Origin: Mesorhizobium loti
Lineage (GTDB): Bacteria > Pseudomonadota > Alphaproteobacteria > Rhizobiales > Rhizobiaceae
DNA length: 64,000 bases
Assembly: GCA_014189435.1 (NCBI GenBank)
Contig: CP050295.1
Coordinates: forward strand, 1-64,000
Direction of reading: 5' to 3'
Below are positions 35,810 to 44,879 of the stretch, piece by piece. Under the pieces are notes generated by a model. It was not told the origin of the DNA and did not search any database. It worked only from the letters and a program-made list of their open reading frames with translations. Numbering within the stretch: position 1 is the stretch's first letter; each line of letters begins with the position of its first letter. The position numbers were made by a program, and so were the translations under genes.

Positions 35810-36661
35810 ATGCACATCGTAATCTGCATCAAGCAGGTGCCGGACTCGGCACAAATACGGGTCCATCCGGTGACGAACACGATCATGCGCCAGGGTGTTC
35901 CGACCATCATCAACCCTTATGACTTGTTTGCCCTGGAAGAAGCACTCAGACTGCGCGACGCTTATGGTGGCGAGGTCACCGTGCTCAGCATGGGTCCGCC
36001 CATGGCAGAGGACTCGCTACGCAAGGCGCTCGGTTACGGAGCCGATCGGGCGGTGCTCTTGACCGACCGTTATTTTGCCGGCTCGGACACGCTGGCGACC
36101 TCCTTCGCTCTTTCCCAAGCAATAGCGAAAGTTGGCGAAACGTTTGGCCCGCCCGACATCGTGTTCACCGGCAAGCAGACGATCGATGGCGACACCGCCC
36201 AGGTCGGGCCTGGCATAGCCAAGCGCCTCGACCTCCAACAACTCACCTACGTCGCGAAAATCGGCTCCATTGATCTTGGTGCCCGCGAGATCGAGGTCGA
36301 GCGCCGCTGCGAAGGCGGCACGCAGATGCTGAAGAGCAGGCTGCCTTGCCTCATCACCGTGCTGGAAGGCACAAACGAGATCCGGCGGGGCTCGTTCGAG
36401 GACGCGCTGTGCGCCGCGCGCAGTCAGATCGTCAAGTGGACTGCGGTCGCCGCTGGCATTGAGGACCTTACCAGATGTGGGCTGCGCGGCTCGCCGACGG
36501 TCGTCAAGCGCGTTTTTGCCCCGACTGCGCGGGCGGAAAAAGCGGAGCAAATCGAGACCGCGGAGAAGACCTTGCGCGATGCCGCTGACGAACTCATCGC
36601 CGCAATCTTCACCCGTCAGCCGCCGCTGGAACATGAACTCGCCTTCAACAACGGCGCGTGA
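35810..36661 (+). CDS. fixA: electron transfer flavoprotein beta-type subunit FixA
   Basis: The protein has 283 residues and forms with FixB the flavin part of the FixABCX complex, which bifurcates electrons from NADH to quinone and to a low-potential ferredoxin or flavodoxin for nitrogenase. The start MHIVICIKQVPDSAQIRVHP, INPYDLFALEEALRLRD near residue 40, TVLSMGPPMAEDSLRKAL near residue 63 and the adenine-binding FTGKQTIDGDTAQVGPGI near residue 118 are typical. The four fix genes follow with short gaps of 16, 10 and 11 bp. Confidence 0.96.
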   Translation: MHIVICIKQVPDSAQIRVHPVTNTIMRQGVPTIINPYDLFALEEALRLRDAYGGEVTVLSMGPPMAEDSLRKALGYGADRAVLLTDRYFAGSDTLATSFALSQAIAKVGETFGPPDIVFTGKQTIDGDTAQVGPGIAKRLDLQQLTYVAKIGSIDLGAREIEVERRCEGGTQMLKSRLPCLITVLEGTNEIRRGSFEDALCAARSQIVKWTAVAAGIEDLTRCGLRGSPTVVKRVFAPTARAEKAEQIETAEKTLRDAADELIAAIFTRQPPLEHELAFNNGA

Positions 36662-36677
36662 CGGCCAGGAGTAGACA

Positions 36678-37787
36678 ATGTCGACAGCGAATCGAGAACC
36701 CGCTCGCCCTGCCGCCGGCCGTGCCGGCATAAAGAAAGAACTGCCTGACCGTTTCAAGGACTACCGGCACGTCTGGGTCTTCATCGAACTCGAACGTGGC
36801 CAAGTCCATCCCGTGTCTTTCGAACTGCTCGGCGAAGGCCGCAAGCTGGCCGACAAGCTTGGCGTCCAGCTTGCGGGCGTCGTGCTCGGACCGCCAGGAG
36901 AAGCCACCTGGTATGCCGTTGCCGAGGCGTTCGCTTATGGCGCCGACCTTGTCTACATCGCCGAGGCACCGCTGCTCGCCGATTATCGAAATGAGCCGTT
37001 TACCAAGGTGATGACGGATCTGGTCGATACCCACAAACCCGAGATCCTTCTTCTCGGAGCGACCACGCTCGGCAGGGATCTTGCCGGGTCCGTGGCGACG
37101 ACCTTGCAGACCGGGCTCACGGCCGACTGCACCGAACTTGACGTGGATACCGACGGTTCGCTCGCGGCTACCCGTCCGACTTTCGGCGGTTCCTTGTTAT
37201 GCACGATCTACACGCTCAACTACCGGCCGCAGATGGCGACAGTGCGAGCGAGGGTCATGCCCATGCCGCAGCGCACGGATAAGCCCGTCGGGCGTATCAT
37301 CCAGCACAAGGTATCTCTGGCCGAGGACGAGATCGTGACCAAAGTCCTCGGCTTCCTGCCTGATAGCCAGTCGGCAAAGGCAAATCTCGCCTATGCCGAC
37401 GTCGTGGTTGCGGGAGGCCTTGGCCTCGGCGCGGCGGAGAACCTGCAGCTTGTGAAGAATCTCGCTCGAGCAATTGGCGCCGAACATGGCTGTTCGCGCC
37501 CGCTGGTCCAGAAAGGCTGGATGCCGGCTGATCGACAGATCGGCCAAACTGGCAAGACCATCCGGCCGAAGCTTTACATTGCGGCGGGGATTTCCGGCGC
37601 CATTCAGCACCGGGTTGGAGTTGAGGGCGCCGATCTCATCGTGGCCATCAACACCGACCCGACCGCGCCGATTTTCGATTTTGCCCACCTCGGGATCGTG
37701 ACCGATGCCATCCGCTTCCTGCCCGCACTTACGGAAGCCTTTACCCGGCGGCTGTCTCCGCACAGTCGCGACAAGCTTGCAAGCTAA
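36678..37787 (+). CDS. fixB: electron transfer flavoprotein alpha-type subunit FixB
   Basis: The protein has 369 residues. The N-terminal domain has [20 protein letters not shown] near residue 34 and [19 protein letters not shown] near residue 122. The FAD-binding C-terminal domain has [18 protein letters not shown] near residue 243, [19 protein letters not shown] near residue 290, and [16 protein letters not shown] near residue 328. It binds the second flavin of the FixAB pair. AGGAGTAG precedes ATG 36678. The first 20 residues are variable between species. Confidence 0.96.
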   Translation: MSTANREPARPAAGRAGIKKELPDRFKDYRHVWVFIELERGQVHPVSFELLGEGRKLADKLGVQLAGVVLGPPGEATWYAVAEAFAYGADLVYIAEAPLLADYRNEPFTKVMTDLVDTHKPEILLLGATTLGRDLAGSVATTLQTGLTADCTELDVDTDGSLAATRPTFGGSLLCTIYTLNYRPQMATVRARVMPMPQRTDKPVGRIIQHKVSLAEDEIVTKVLGFLPDSQSAKANLAYADVVVAGGLGLGAAENLQLVKNLARAIGAEHGCSRPLVQKGWMPADRQIGQTGKTIRPKLYIAAGISGAIQHRVGVEGADLIVAINTDPTAPIFDFAHLGIVTDAIRFLPALTEAFTRRLSPHSRDKLAS

Positions 37788-37797
37788 GGAAGAGGAT

Positions 37798-39105
37798 ATG
37801 ATCGAGGAGAAATTCGACGCCATCGTCGTCGGGGCCGGCATGTCCGGGAACGCAGCTGCTTACATCATGGCAAGCAACGGCCTGAACGTGCTGCAATTGG
37901 AGCGCGGTGAATATCCGGGCTCCAAGAACGTTCAGGGCGCCATCATGTACGCGAACATGCTGGAGAAGATCATCCCCGATTTCCGGGATGATGCGCCTCT
38001 TGAGCGGCATCTGGTTGAACAGCGGCTTTGGGTGATGGACGAGACCTCCCACACCGGGATTCACTATCGGTCGGATGACTTCAACGAGGTAAAGCCCAAC
38101 CGCTACACGATCATACGCGCCCAGTTCGACAAATGGTTTTCGCGCAAGGTGCGCGAGGCCGGGGCGACGGTTCTGTGCGAGACGACCGTAACGGAACTCG
38201 TCCGTGATGCCCAGGACAAGGTGGTCGGCGTCCGCACGGACCGGGCCGGCGGGCCGATCTTCGCGGACGTGGTCGTTCTCGCAGAAGGTGTCTCGGGACT
38301 GCTTGGCACGCGCGCCGGCCTGCGCAAGATGCCGAAACCAGAAACCGTGGCGCTCGCCGTAAAGGAAATGCATTTCCTGCCCGAAGAGGTCATTGAGCAG
38401 CGGTTCGGCGTCAAGGGCGATGAAGGCTGTGTCATCGAGGCGGTGGGGACGATCTCCCGCAGCATGGCTGGGCTCGGCTTCCTCTACACCAACAAGGAGT
38501 CAATCTCATTGGGCATAGGCTGCCTCGTCTCCGATTTCGCCGCGACGATGGAGAGCCCTTACGTCCTTCTCGATGCGTTCAAAAACCACCCATCGATCCG
38601 GCCGCTGATCGCCGGCTCTGAGGTGAAGGAATATGCCGCGCATCTCATTCCCGAAGGCGGCCACAAGGCGATTCCGCAGCTCTTTGGCGACGGCTGGGTC
38701 GTGGTCGGTGATGCCGCCCAATTAAACAACGCGATTCACCGCGAAGGTTCGAACCTCGCCATGACCTCCGGCCGGATCGCGGCTGAGGCAATCGTCGGGG
38801 TCAAGCGCCGCAACAATCCGATGACCAGACGAAACCTCACCATCTACAAGACCATGCTGGACAACTCCTTCGTGGTCAAAGACCTTCGGAAATACAAAGA
38901 CATGCCGGCCTTGATCCACACGAATTCCAGCAACTTCTTCACGACCTATCCGCGCTTGATATCCCTGGCCGCGCAGAACTTGATGCGTGTCGACGGCACA
39001 CCGAAGATTGAAAAGGAAAAGGCCACCACGCGCGCCTTTATCAACGTGCGTTCTCGCTGGGGGCTGGTCAGCGACGCGGTCCGCCTGGCATTGGCCTGGC
39101 GCTGA
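37798..39105 (+). CDS. fixC: flavoprotein-ubiquinone oxidoreductase FixC
   Basis: The protein has 435 residues from ATG 37798, preceded by AGGAAGAGG; an upstream frame overlaps fixB and is spurious. It begins [20 protein letters not shown] with the FAD motif, has [20 protein letters not shown] near residue 37, and [20 protein letters not shown] near residue 300 as the second FAD motif. It corresponds to the ETF:quinone oxidoreductase part of FixABCX and receives the high-potential electron for quinone reduction. Length is standard. Confidence 0.96.
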   Translation: MIEEKFDAIVVGAGMSGNAAAYIMASNGLNVLQLERGEYPGSKNVQGAIMYANMLEKIIPDFRDDAPLERHLVEQRLWVMDETSHTGIHYRSDDFNEVKPNRYTIIRAQFDKWFSRKVREAGATVLCETTVTELVRDAQDKVVGVRTDRAGGPIFADVVVLAEGVSGLLGTRAGLRKMPKPETVALAVKEMHFLPEEVIEQRFGVKGDEGCVIEAVGTISRSMAGLGFLYTNKESISLGIGCLVSDFAATMESPYVLLDAFKNHPSIRPLIAGSEVKEYAAHLIPEGGHKAIPQLFGDGWVVVGDAAQLNNAIHREGSNLAMTSGRIAAEAIVGVKRRNNPMTRRNLTIYKTMLDNSFVVKDLRKYKDMPALIHTNSSNFFTTYPRLISLAAQNLMRVDGTPKIEKEKATTRAFINVRSRWGLVSDAVRLALAWR

Positions 39106-39116
39106 AGGAAGACAGG

Positions 39117-39416
39117 ATGACGATCGCAGTGACGAATTTACGCGTCGAGGACAAGCTTTACCAGAACCGCTATCTGGTCGATCCTGGCCGGCCGCATATC
39201 AAAGTGCGACCGCACGAGAGCCCGAGCGCGAACTTGCGCGCGCTTACCCACATCTGCCCGGCGAAATGCTATGAGTTGAACGACAAGGGTCAAGTGGAGA
39301 TCACCGCCGACGGCTGCATGGAGTGCGGCACTTGCCGGATATTGTGCGAGAGCAATGGCGAGATCGAGTGGAACTACCCGCGCGGCGGCTTCGGTGTCCT
39401 CTTCAAATTCGGGTGA
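39117..39416 (+). CDS. fixX: ferredoxin-like protein FixX
   Basis: The protein has 99 residues. The cluster cysteines lie in [11 protein letters not shown] near residue 47 and [15 protein letters not shown] near residue 66, as in FixX, which forms the Fe-S part of the FixC subunit. It ends with [15 protein letters not shown], the conserved C-terminus. It starts 11 bp after fixC. Confidence 0.95.
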   Translation: MTIAVTNLRVEDKLYQNRYLVDPGRPHIKVRPHESPSANLRALTHICPAKCYELNDKGQVEITADGCMECGTCRILCESNGEIEWNYPRGGFGVLFKFG

Positions 39417-39583
39417 TCGGCGATCGCACCGTTTCGGCTGCACCTGAAATGCAAGCAAACGCCAAACCATTTTTTAGACCGATCTCGCAGTTTGAGAGGA
39501 GCTCATGAATTCTGTGCTTTCGAATTTCAGAATCCAAAATGGCGCATGGAAGGAGCACTCTGGAAGACCCCTGAGGTGTTTCC

Positions 39584-41323
39584 ATGGCTCTCATGCCGAG
39601 CGATAGGCTCGAAGAAGAAGGACCTTCGAACACCCTGCCTGAACCACGGATCAACTCCATCCACGAACCGGACATCTCCCCCAGGGGATTCTACGAAATA
39701 TCGCAGGTCCTGACTGCCCCCACCCGGCTTGAGATTACGATCGCCAATGTCGTGAATACCCTTTCTTCATTTGTGCAATTGCGCCATGGAGCCATCGTCG
39801 TCCTGGACGCCGAAGCAGCGCCGGGGATTACCGCAATCGTCGGCAGTTCCCACCCATCTCAATCAGAAATTGGCCGCGTCATACCGCAAGCCGCGATAGA
39901 CCGGATCGTCGCTACGGAGGCGCCGCTCATAATACAGGACGTTGGCAAGTCCGAACTATTTCAGGCTGAGGTTCAGCCGTCTTCGAGTGGCGGCACGATC
40001 CCAATTACCTTCATCGGAATCCCGCTAGTAGCTGAGCACGAGATCCTTGGAACATTGTCGATCGACCGCGTCGGTGAGGGCGAGAGCATCTCTTCCGGCG
40101 ACGAGGACGTACGGTTCCTGACCATGGTGGCCAACCTTGTCGGCCGCACCATTCGTCTCCATCGTATGCTGAGTATGGATGGTCAGCGATACATTGAGGA
40201 GCAAGGGCGACCGGAGAAGTCGTTCGACGAGAACAGGGCCGACGCAGCCCGGCATCGGCATATCAAAATCGACGGGATCATCGGGGAAAGTCTCGCACTC
40301 AAGCGGGTACTCGAAACCGTCTCGGTCGTGGCGAGAACCAATTCCACAGTGCTTCTGCGGGGCGAAAGCGGCACTGGCAAGGAATTCTTTGCCCAAGCCA
40401 TCCACAAGCTTTCAGCCCGGGGGAAGAAGGCTTTCGTCAAATTAAACTGCGCAGCACTGTCTGAAAGCGTTCTGGAATCAGAGTTATTTGGGCACGAAAA
40501 GGGCTCCTTCACCGGGGCTATCTCGCAGCGCGCCGGCCGCTTCGAACTGGCAAATGGCGGAACGCTGCTACTTGATGAAATCGGCGAGATTTCGCCTGCC
40601 TTTCAAGCCAAGCTGTTGCGCGTCCTGCAGGAAGGCGAACTAGAGCGAGTCGGCGGCACGAGAACGCTTCAGGTCGATGTCCGGCTCATATGCGCCACCA
40701 ACAAGGATCTTGAGACGGCTGTCTTAAATGGGGAGTTCAGGGCCGACCTTTATTACCGCATCAATGTCGTGCCAATCATTCTACCCCCGCTCAGAGAGCG
40801 CGCCGGCGATATTCCACGCCTTGCGAACGCGTTCCTCGAGCGGTTCAACAAGGAAAACCATCGCGAGCTCGCCTTCGCGCCGCTGGCGCTTGACCTGATC
40901 TCGCAATGCTATTTCCCTGGCAATGTCCGCGAGTTGGAAAACTGCGTTCAAAGGACAGCTACACTTGCGCGTTCGACGACGATCACTCCATCGGATTTCG
41001 CTTGCCAGAACAACCAATGCCTTTCTTCGCTTCTCTGGAAAGGTGCCGGCCCTTCGCATGGCGGCAATGCCACGGACGAGCTCTCGAAGATGCCGATCCG
41101 GCGCATCGAGGCCCCGGAAGGGTTCTCGCCCGTGAAGGCCTGCGATCCCAATGATCCCGCTTGCCCAGCAAAGGGCCGGCACCTGACGGAACGCGAGCGG
41201 CTGACCGACGCGATGCAGAAGGCCGGTTGGGTTCAGGCCAAGGCGGCTCGTGTCCTGGGCCTCACGCCGCGGCAGGTCGGCTACGCTCTGCGCCGGTATG
41301 GTATCGAGGTGAAGAAATTCTAG
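39584..41323 (+). CDS. nifA: nitrogen fixation regulator NifA (first copy)
   Basis: The protein has 579 residues: an N-terminal GAF domain (about 35-205), an AAA+ domain (about 230-465) and a C-terminal helix-turn-helix. Walker A is GESGTGKE and Walker B is LLLDEIGE; the sigma54-contact loop reads GSFTGA in place of GAFTGA. The oxygen-sensing cysteines are complete with C-x11-C-x19-C-x4-C (from SQCYFPGN to CQNNQC). The DNA-binding end is [20 protein letters not shown]. It lies 167 bp after fixX, so read-through from the fixA promoter is likely. A second, more divergent NifA lies at 48.8-50.6 kb. Confidence 0.95.
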   Translation: MALMPSDRLEEEGPSNTLPEPRINSIHEPDISPRGFYEISQVLTAPTRLEITIANVVNTLSSFVQLRHGAIVVLDAEAAPGITAIVGSSHPSQSEIGRVIPQAAIDRIVATEAPLIIQDVGKSELFQAEVQPSSSGGTIPITFIGIPLVAEHEILGTLSIDRVGEGESISSGDEDVRFLTMVANLVGRTIRLHRMLSMDGQRYIEEQGRPEKSFDENRADAARHRHIKIDGIIGESLALKRVLETVSVVARTNSTVLLRGESGTGKEFFAQAIHKLSARGKKAFVKLNCAALSESVLESELFGHEKGSFTGAISQRAGRFELANGGTLLLDEIGEISPAFQAKLLRVLQEGELERVGGTRTLQVDVRLICATNKDLETAVLNGEFRADLYYRINVVPIILPPLRERAGDIPRLANAFLERFNKENHRELAFAPLALDLISQCYFPGNVRELENCVQRTATLARSTTITPSDFACQNNQCLSSLLWKGAGPSHGGNATDELSKMPIRRIEAPEGFSPVKACDPNDPACPAKGRHLTERERLTDAMQKAGWVQAKAARVLGLTPRQVGYALRRYGIEVKKF

Positions 41324-41422
41324 CCAGGCGTGCTGGCGACTTCAAACGTCAGTTCGGAGTGTCTTCCTCACGCTGTGCGTGCCCAGGACGCGGTGCCTCC
41401 TCGACCCGATTGGCTTGTGCAC

Positions 41423-41438
41423 TGTCACAAGCCGGACA
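41423..41438 (+). promoter_or_regulatory. NifA upstream activator sequence before nifB
   Basis: TGTCACAAGCCGGACA fits TGT-N10-ACA, 71 bp before the -24 element. Confidence 0.88.
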
Positions 41439-41509
41439 AAATTGTGCCGGAGCAAACCGACAGAATGCGACACTCAGAGCCAATCGGGAACTAGAACCGC
41501 TCTTTGAGC

Positions 41510-41524
41510 CGGCATAACTCTTGC
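41510..41524 (+). promoter_or_regulatory. sigma54 -24/-12 promoter of nifB
   Basis: CGGCATAACTCTTGC has the correct spacing and a perfect TTGC. It excludes any nifB start before about 41535 and supports ATG 41563. Confidence 0.87.
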
Positions 41525-41562
41525 GCCTTGAACTGCGACGTTACCAGCAACGGAGCCGTTTG

Positions 41563-43044
41563 ATGTCCGCACCGACAATTTCGCTTGAGGGCCTGACCAG
41601 CGCGACAGGCTTCGACGAGTTGCTGGCGACCGCGAGATCCGGTGGCTGCGCATCTTCAACCTGCGGCGTGGCGGGAAAGCCGGAGGACATGGATCCGGCT
41701 GTCTGGGACAAGATCAAGGATCACCCGTGCTTTTCGGAAGAAGCGCATCACTTTTTCGCGCGCATGCACGTCGCGGTCGCACCGGCCTGCAATGTCCAGT
41801 GCAACTACTGCAATCGCAAATATGACTGCGCCAACGAAAGTCGGCCTGGCGTCGTTTCGGAAAAACTGACACCCGACCAGGCGCTGCGCAAGGTGATCGC
41901 GGTCGCCAACGAGGTGCCGCAGCTTTCCGTACTCGGGATCGCCGGACCGGGCGATGCCTGTTACGACTGGAAAAAGACAAGGGCAACCTTCGAAAGCGTC
42001 GCCAGAGAGATCCCCGACATCAAGCTTTGCGTCTCAACCAATGGGCTCGCGCTGCCTGACCATGTCGCCGAGCTCGCCGACATGAACGTCGATCACGTGA
42101 CTATCACCATCAACATGGTCGACCCGGAAGTCGGCGCAAAGATCTATCCTTGGATCTTTTACGATCATCGGCGCTACGGCGGCATCGAGGCCGCCCGAAT
42201 CCTGCACGAGCGGCAGATGTTGGGCCTGGAGATGCTCACCGCGCGCGGCATCCTCACGAAAATCAATTCGGTGATGATTCCCGGCGTCAACGACGAGCAT
42301 CTGATCGACGTGAACAAATTGGTCAAGGAGCGTGGCGCGTTCCTGCATAACGTCATGCCGCTGATTTCCGACCCGGCGCACGGTACGCACTACGGCCTAA
42401 CTGGGCAGCGCGGTCCAAATGCAACAGAGTTGAAGGCGCTTCAGGATCGTCTCGACGGCGGCGCCAAGTTGATGCGCCACTGCCGGCAGTGCCGGGCCGA
42501 TGCCGTCGGCCTGCTCGGCGGGGATCGTGGCCAGGAATTCACGCTCGACCGGATTGCCGGCAAGGACACCTACGACTCCAGCAAGCGCGAGGCCTATCGA
42601 CAGGTGGTCGCGCACGAGCGCCGTGATCATGTGGCGGCCAGGAGCGCGGCGATCGGAATGGTCAAGGCAGCAGGCTCCGGCAAGTCCCTTCTCGTCGCGG
42701 TGGCGACTAAGGGGGGTGGCCGTGTCAATGAACACTTCGGCCATGCAAGGGAATTCCAACTTTTTGAAGCCTCGCCGAAAGGGATCAGAATTGTTGGGCA
42801 TCGCAAGGTCGAGCAGTATTGCGTCGGCGGCTGGGGCGAAAAAGCCACCCTCGACGGCGTCATCGCTGCGCTGGAAGGCATAGACATCGTGCTCTGCGCC
42901 AAGATCGGAAATTGCCCGAAGGATCAGCTCGCGGAAGCGGGAATCCGAGCAACGGACGCTTATGGTCATGACTACATCGAAACCGCAATTAGCGCAGTTT
43001 ACGCCACCGCGTTTGCGATCGGACCACTGGCTGCAACGGCCTAG
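41563..43044 (+). CDS. nifB: FeMo-cofactor precursor synthase NifB
   Basis: The protein has 493 residues. The radical-SAM motif CNVQCNYCNRKYDC lies near residue 82, and the C-terminal NifX/NafY-like domain starts near residue 370 with LLVAVATKGGGRVNEHFGHA. NifB makes NifB-co, the 8Fe-9S-C core of FeMo-co. I chose ATG 41563 over the frame start at 41521 because the latter lies inside the -12 element. fdxN, nifZ and fixU follow with short gaps or overlaps, in the usual rhizobial order. Confidence 0.96.
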   Translation: MSAPTISLEGLTSATGFDELLATARSGGCASSTCGVAGKPEDMDPAVWDKIKDHPCFSEEAHHFFARMHVAVAPACNVQCNYCNRKYDCANESRPGVVSEKLTPDQALRKVIAVANEVPQLSVLGIAGPGDACYDWKKTRATFESVAREIPDIKLCVSTNGLALPDHVAELADMNVDHVTITINMVDPEVGAKIYPWIFYDHRRYGGIEAARILHERQMLGLEMLTARGILTKINSVMIPGVNDEHLIDVNKLVKERGAFLHNVMPLISDPAHGTHYGLTGQRGPNATELKALQDRLDGGAKLMRHCRQCRADAVGLLGGDRGQEFTLDRIAGKDTYDSSKREAYRQVVAHERRDHVAARSAAIGMVKAAGSGKSLLVAVATKGGGRVNEHFGHAREFQLFEASPKGIRIVGHRKVEQYCVGGWGEKATLDGVIAALEGIDIVLCAKIGNCPKDQLAEAGIRATDAYGHDYIETAISAVYATAFAIGPLAATA

Positions 43045-43074
43045 CCGTCTCATTCCAATCCACCAGGAGATAAA

Positions 43075-43269
43075 ATGGCTTTCAAGATCATCGCGTCCCA
43101 ATGCACCCAATGCGGCGCCTGCGAGTTCGAATGTCCCTCTGTAGCGATCAAATTCAAGGGCGAGGCCTATGTGATCGATCCCAACAAGTGCACCGAATGC
43201 AAGGAGGCCGCCGACACGCAGCAATGCGTATCGGTATGTCCGGTGCCGAAGACCTGCGTTCCTGCTTGA
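43075..43269 (+). CDS. fdxN: 2[4Fe-4S] ferredoxin FdxN
   Basis: The protein has 64 residues. The first cluster motif is [13 protein letters not shown] and the second [18 protein letters not shown], with the insert typical of nitrogen fixation ferredoxins. AGGAGA precedes the ATG. It probably feeds electrons to NifB or nitrogenase; position just after nifB is standard in rhizobia. Confidence 0.95.
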   Translation: MAFKIIASQCTQCGACEFECPSVAIKFKGEAYVIDPNKCTECKEAADTQQCVSVCPVPKTCVPA

Positions 43270-43334
43270 CTCCGTTTCGGCTTCGCCGCGACCGCGTCGC
43301 CTCAGAAGGCTCTAACTCGAAAGGAATGAATCGC

Positions 43335-43655
43335 ATGTGGCTCGGACGCGAACAGGACATCGAAATCCGCAAGCCGCCGCGATTTACGCCGGGTGAGCGG
43401 GTGCGTGCCACACGACACATAAAGAATGACGGCACCTATCCTGGCAGGGAGATCGGCGAAAACCTCGTGCGGAAGGGCGACGAAGGTTATGTGCGCGACA
43501 TTGGCACCTTTCTCCAGCAGTTCTTCATCTATGCGGTCGAATGGATCGATCGCGGCACGGTGGTCGGCATGCGAGCGCGTGAACTGATGAGCCTCGACAA
43601 AGCGGAGGCTCCTTGCAGTGCCGAAAGCAGTGCCCGTGAAGGAACGGCTCGATGA
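43335..43655 (+). CDS. nifZ: nitrogenase maturation protein NifZ
   Basis: The protein has 106 residues. PRFTPGERVRATRHIKNDGT near residue 16, YPGREIGENLVRKGDEGYV, and DIGTFLQQFFIYAVEW near residue 56 are typical of NifZ, which helps assemble the second P-cluster of the MoFe protein. I chose ATG 43335 because AAGGA at 43321-43325 is well spaced for it, and not for the ATG at 43326. The stop overlaps the fixU start (ATGA at 43652). Confidence 0.92.
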   Translation: MWLGREQDIEIRKPPRFTPGERVRATRHIKNDGTYPGREIGENLVRKGDEGYVRDIGTFLQQFFIYAVEWIDRGTVVGMRARELMSLDKAEAPCSAESSAREGTAR

Positions 43656-43864
43656 AAGTCATGATCCGCAGGACCGGTGCTGGCTTGTCGGCGTATCTCC
43701 CAAAGAAGGATTGCGAAGAGGCCATCATCAAGCTGGAGAACGAACATTTGTGGGGCGGGGCCATAACACTCAGGAACGGCTGGCAGTTCGTCCTACCCGA
43801 CCTTCCGCCCGATACGCGTTTGCCGATCACCGTCGAGGCAAGAAAGATCTCCGACGAGGACTGA
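43652..43864 (+). CDS. fixU: NifT/FixU family protein
   Basis: The protein has 70 residues. MKVMIRRTGAGLSAYLPKKD, LENEHLWGGAITLRNGWQF and LPDLPPDTRLPITVEARKI cover nearly the whole family profile. Its function is unknown; it is regularly found next to nifZ. The start overlaps nifZ and the stop overlaps the next gene by one base. Confidence 0.93.
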   Translation: MKVMIRRTGAGLSAYLPKKDCEEAIIKLENEHLWGGAITLRNGWQFVLPDLPPDTRLPITVEARKISDED

Positions 43865-44811
43865 TGTTGCGGGTGGAAGAGGGTGCGAGAGGAATGAGCA
43901 TGAACACGATCCTGAACTTGGGCCACCTCGTCGTCATCCAGGGCAGTTTTGCCGAAAAGCTGCTTGACCTAGCGCGCAACGCGCTCGGGGCCGATGAGAT
44001 GATCCCATATCTCGGTCCGGGCCTTCTCCGCCTCAGTTCCGCTGAACCGTCGGTACCGTGCACGCCGGAAGCCGTCGCCGCGGCGCTAAATAGCCGGGCG
44101 CCAGCCCCTTCAAAGATTCGCACCAATATGTGGTCCGTCGCGCAGTTCATCGAACAGCGCCGGCATCGCCGGACGCTTCAGGCATGGATGGCCGAGATAT
44201 TCGCAGCGCCGGCGGCGCCGACTGTTCTCCACACCTGGCTCGCGAGGCTGCCGCTCTCCCTGATCATCGATAGCTGGTACGACAGTGCCATGCGCACGAC
44301 CCTCGCAGAGGCCGGCCGAACGGACGTCGTTGAGATACAAGGCGTCACGCGGGCGAACGAATTCGGTGACATTTGGACGAAAGCCTACGACTTGTCTGGG
44401 ACCGAACTCGAACCCGGATCAGCCGCAAAGACGGTTCTCTATACGCCTCACGGCAGCATTAGGCCGGCCGCAAACTTTCTGGTCGCGGATTCCGATTATG
44501 TCGAAGTGCTCACCGAGATCGATCTCCAGACGCCGATTCCTGATGTGGTGAAGGAACGGCGCACCTATCGAGGCCTTTTCTTCGTCGGTTGCCGTTTCAA
44601 CGATCAGATGCTGCGCACCTTCGCCCGACAGATAATGAAGCGCTCCAAAGGTCCACACTATGCGGTGATGGACGCGGCAATACTGACCAAGAACGAACGC
44701 CGTTTCCTTGCTGCAAGCGCAATTACGGTCATCGATATGCCCTTAGGTGAAGCCGCTGCTCGCCTCGTCGGATCGGGCACTGCTGTAGATGGTGGCCAAG
44801 ATTTTCGTTAA
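43864..44811 (+). CDS. SIR2-like domain protein attached to the nif operon
   Basis: The frame gives 315 residues from an ATG that overlaps the fixU stop; ATG 43900 with GAGAGGA upstream is an equally good start. DEMIPYLGPGLLRLSSAEP near residue 40 resembles the nucleotide-binding start of SIR2_2-type proteins, and TWLARLPLSLIIDSWYDSAM near residue 120, KTVLYTPHGSIRPAANFLVA near residue 190 and GLFFVGCRFNDQMLRTFARQ near residue 235 fit that family. Related genes occur after fixU in other rhizobial nif clusters. The role is unknown; NAD binding or hydrolysis is possible from family knowledge. Confidence 0.6.
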   Translation: MLRVEEGARGMSMNTILNLGHLVVIQGSFAEKLLDLARNALGADEMIPYLGPGLLRLSSAEPSVPCTPEAVAAALNSRAPAPSKIRTNMWSVAQFIEQRRHRRTLQAWMAEIFAAPAAPTVLHTWLARLPLSLIIDSWYDSAMRTTLAEAGRTDVVEIQGVTRANEFGDIWTKAYDLSGTELEPGSAAKTVLYTPHGSIRPAANFLVADSDYVEVLTEIDLQTPIPDVVKERRTYRGLFFVGCRFNDQMLRTFARQIMKRSKGPHYAVMDAAILTKNERRFLAASAITVIDMPLGEAAARLVGSGTAVDGGQDFR

Positions 44812-44879
44812 CGGGCGTCGTTAGTTGTGGGTCTCTCGCTTGCCTCAGGAAGCGTCGGAATTCAGTCTGGAACATACAC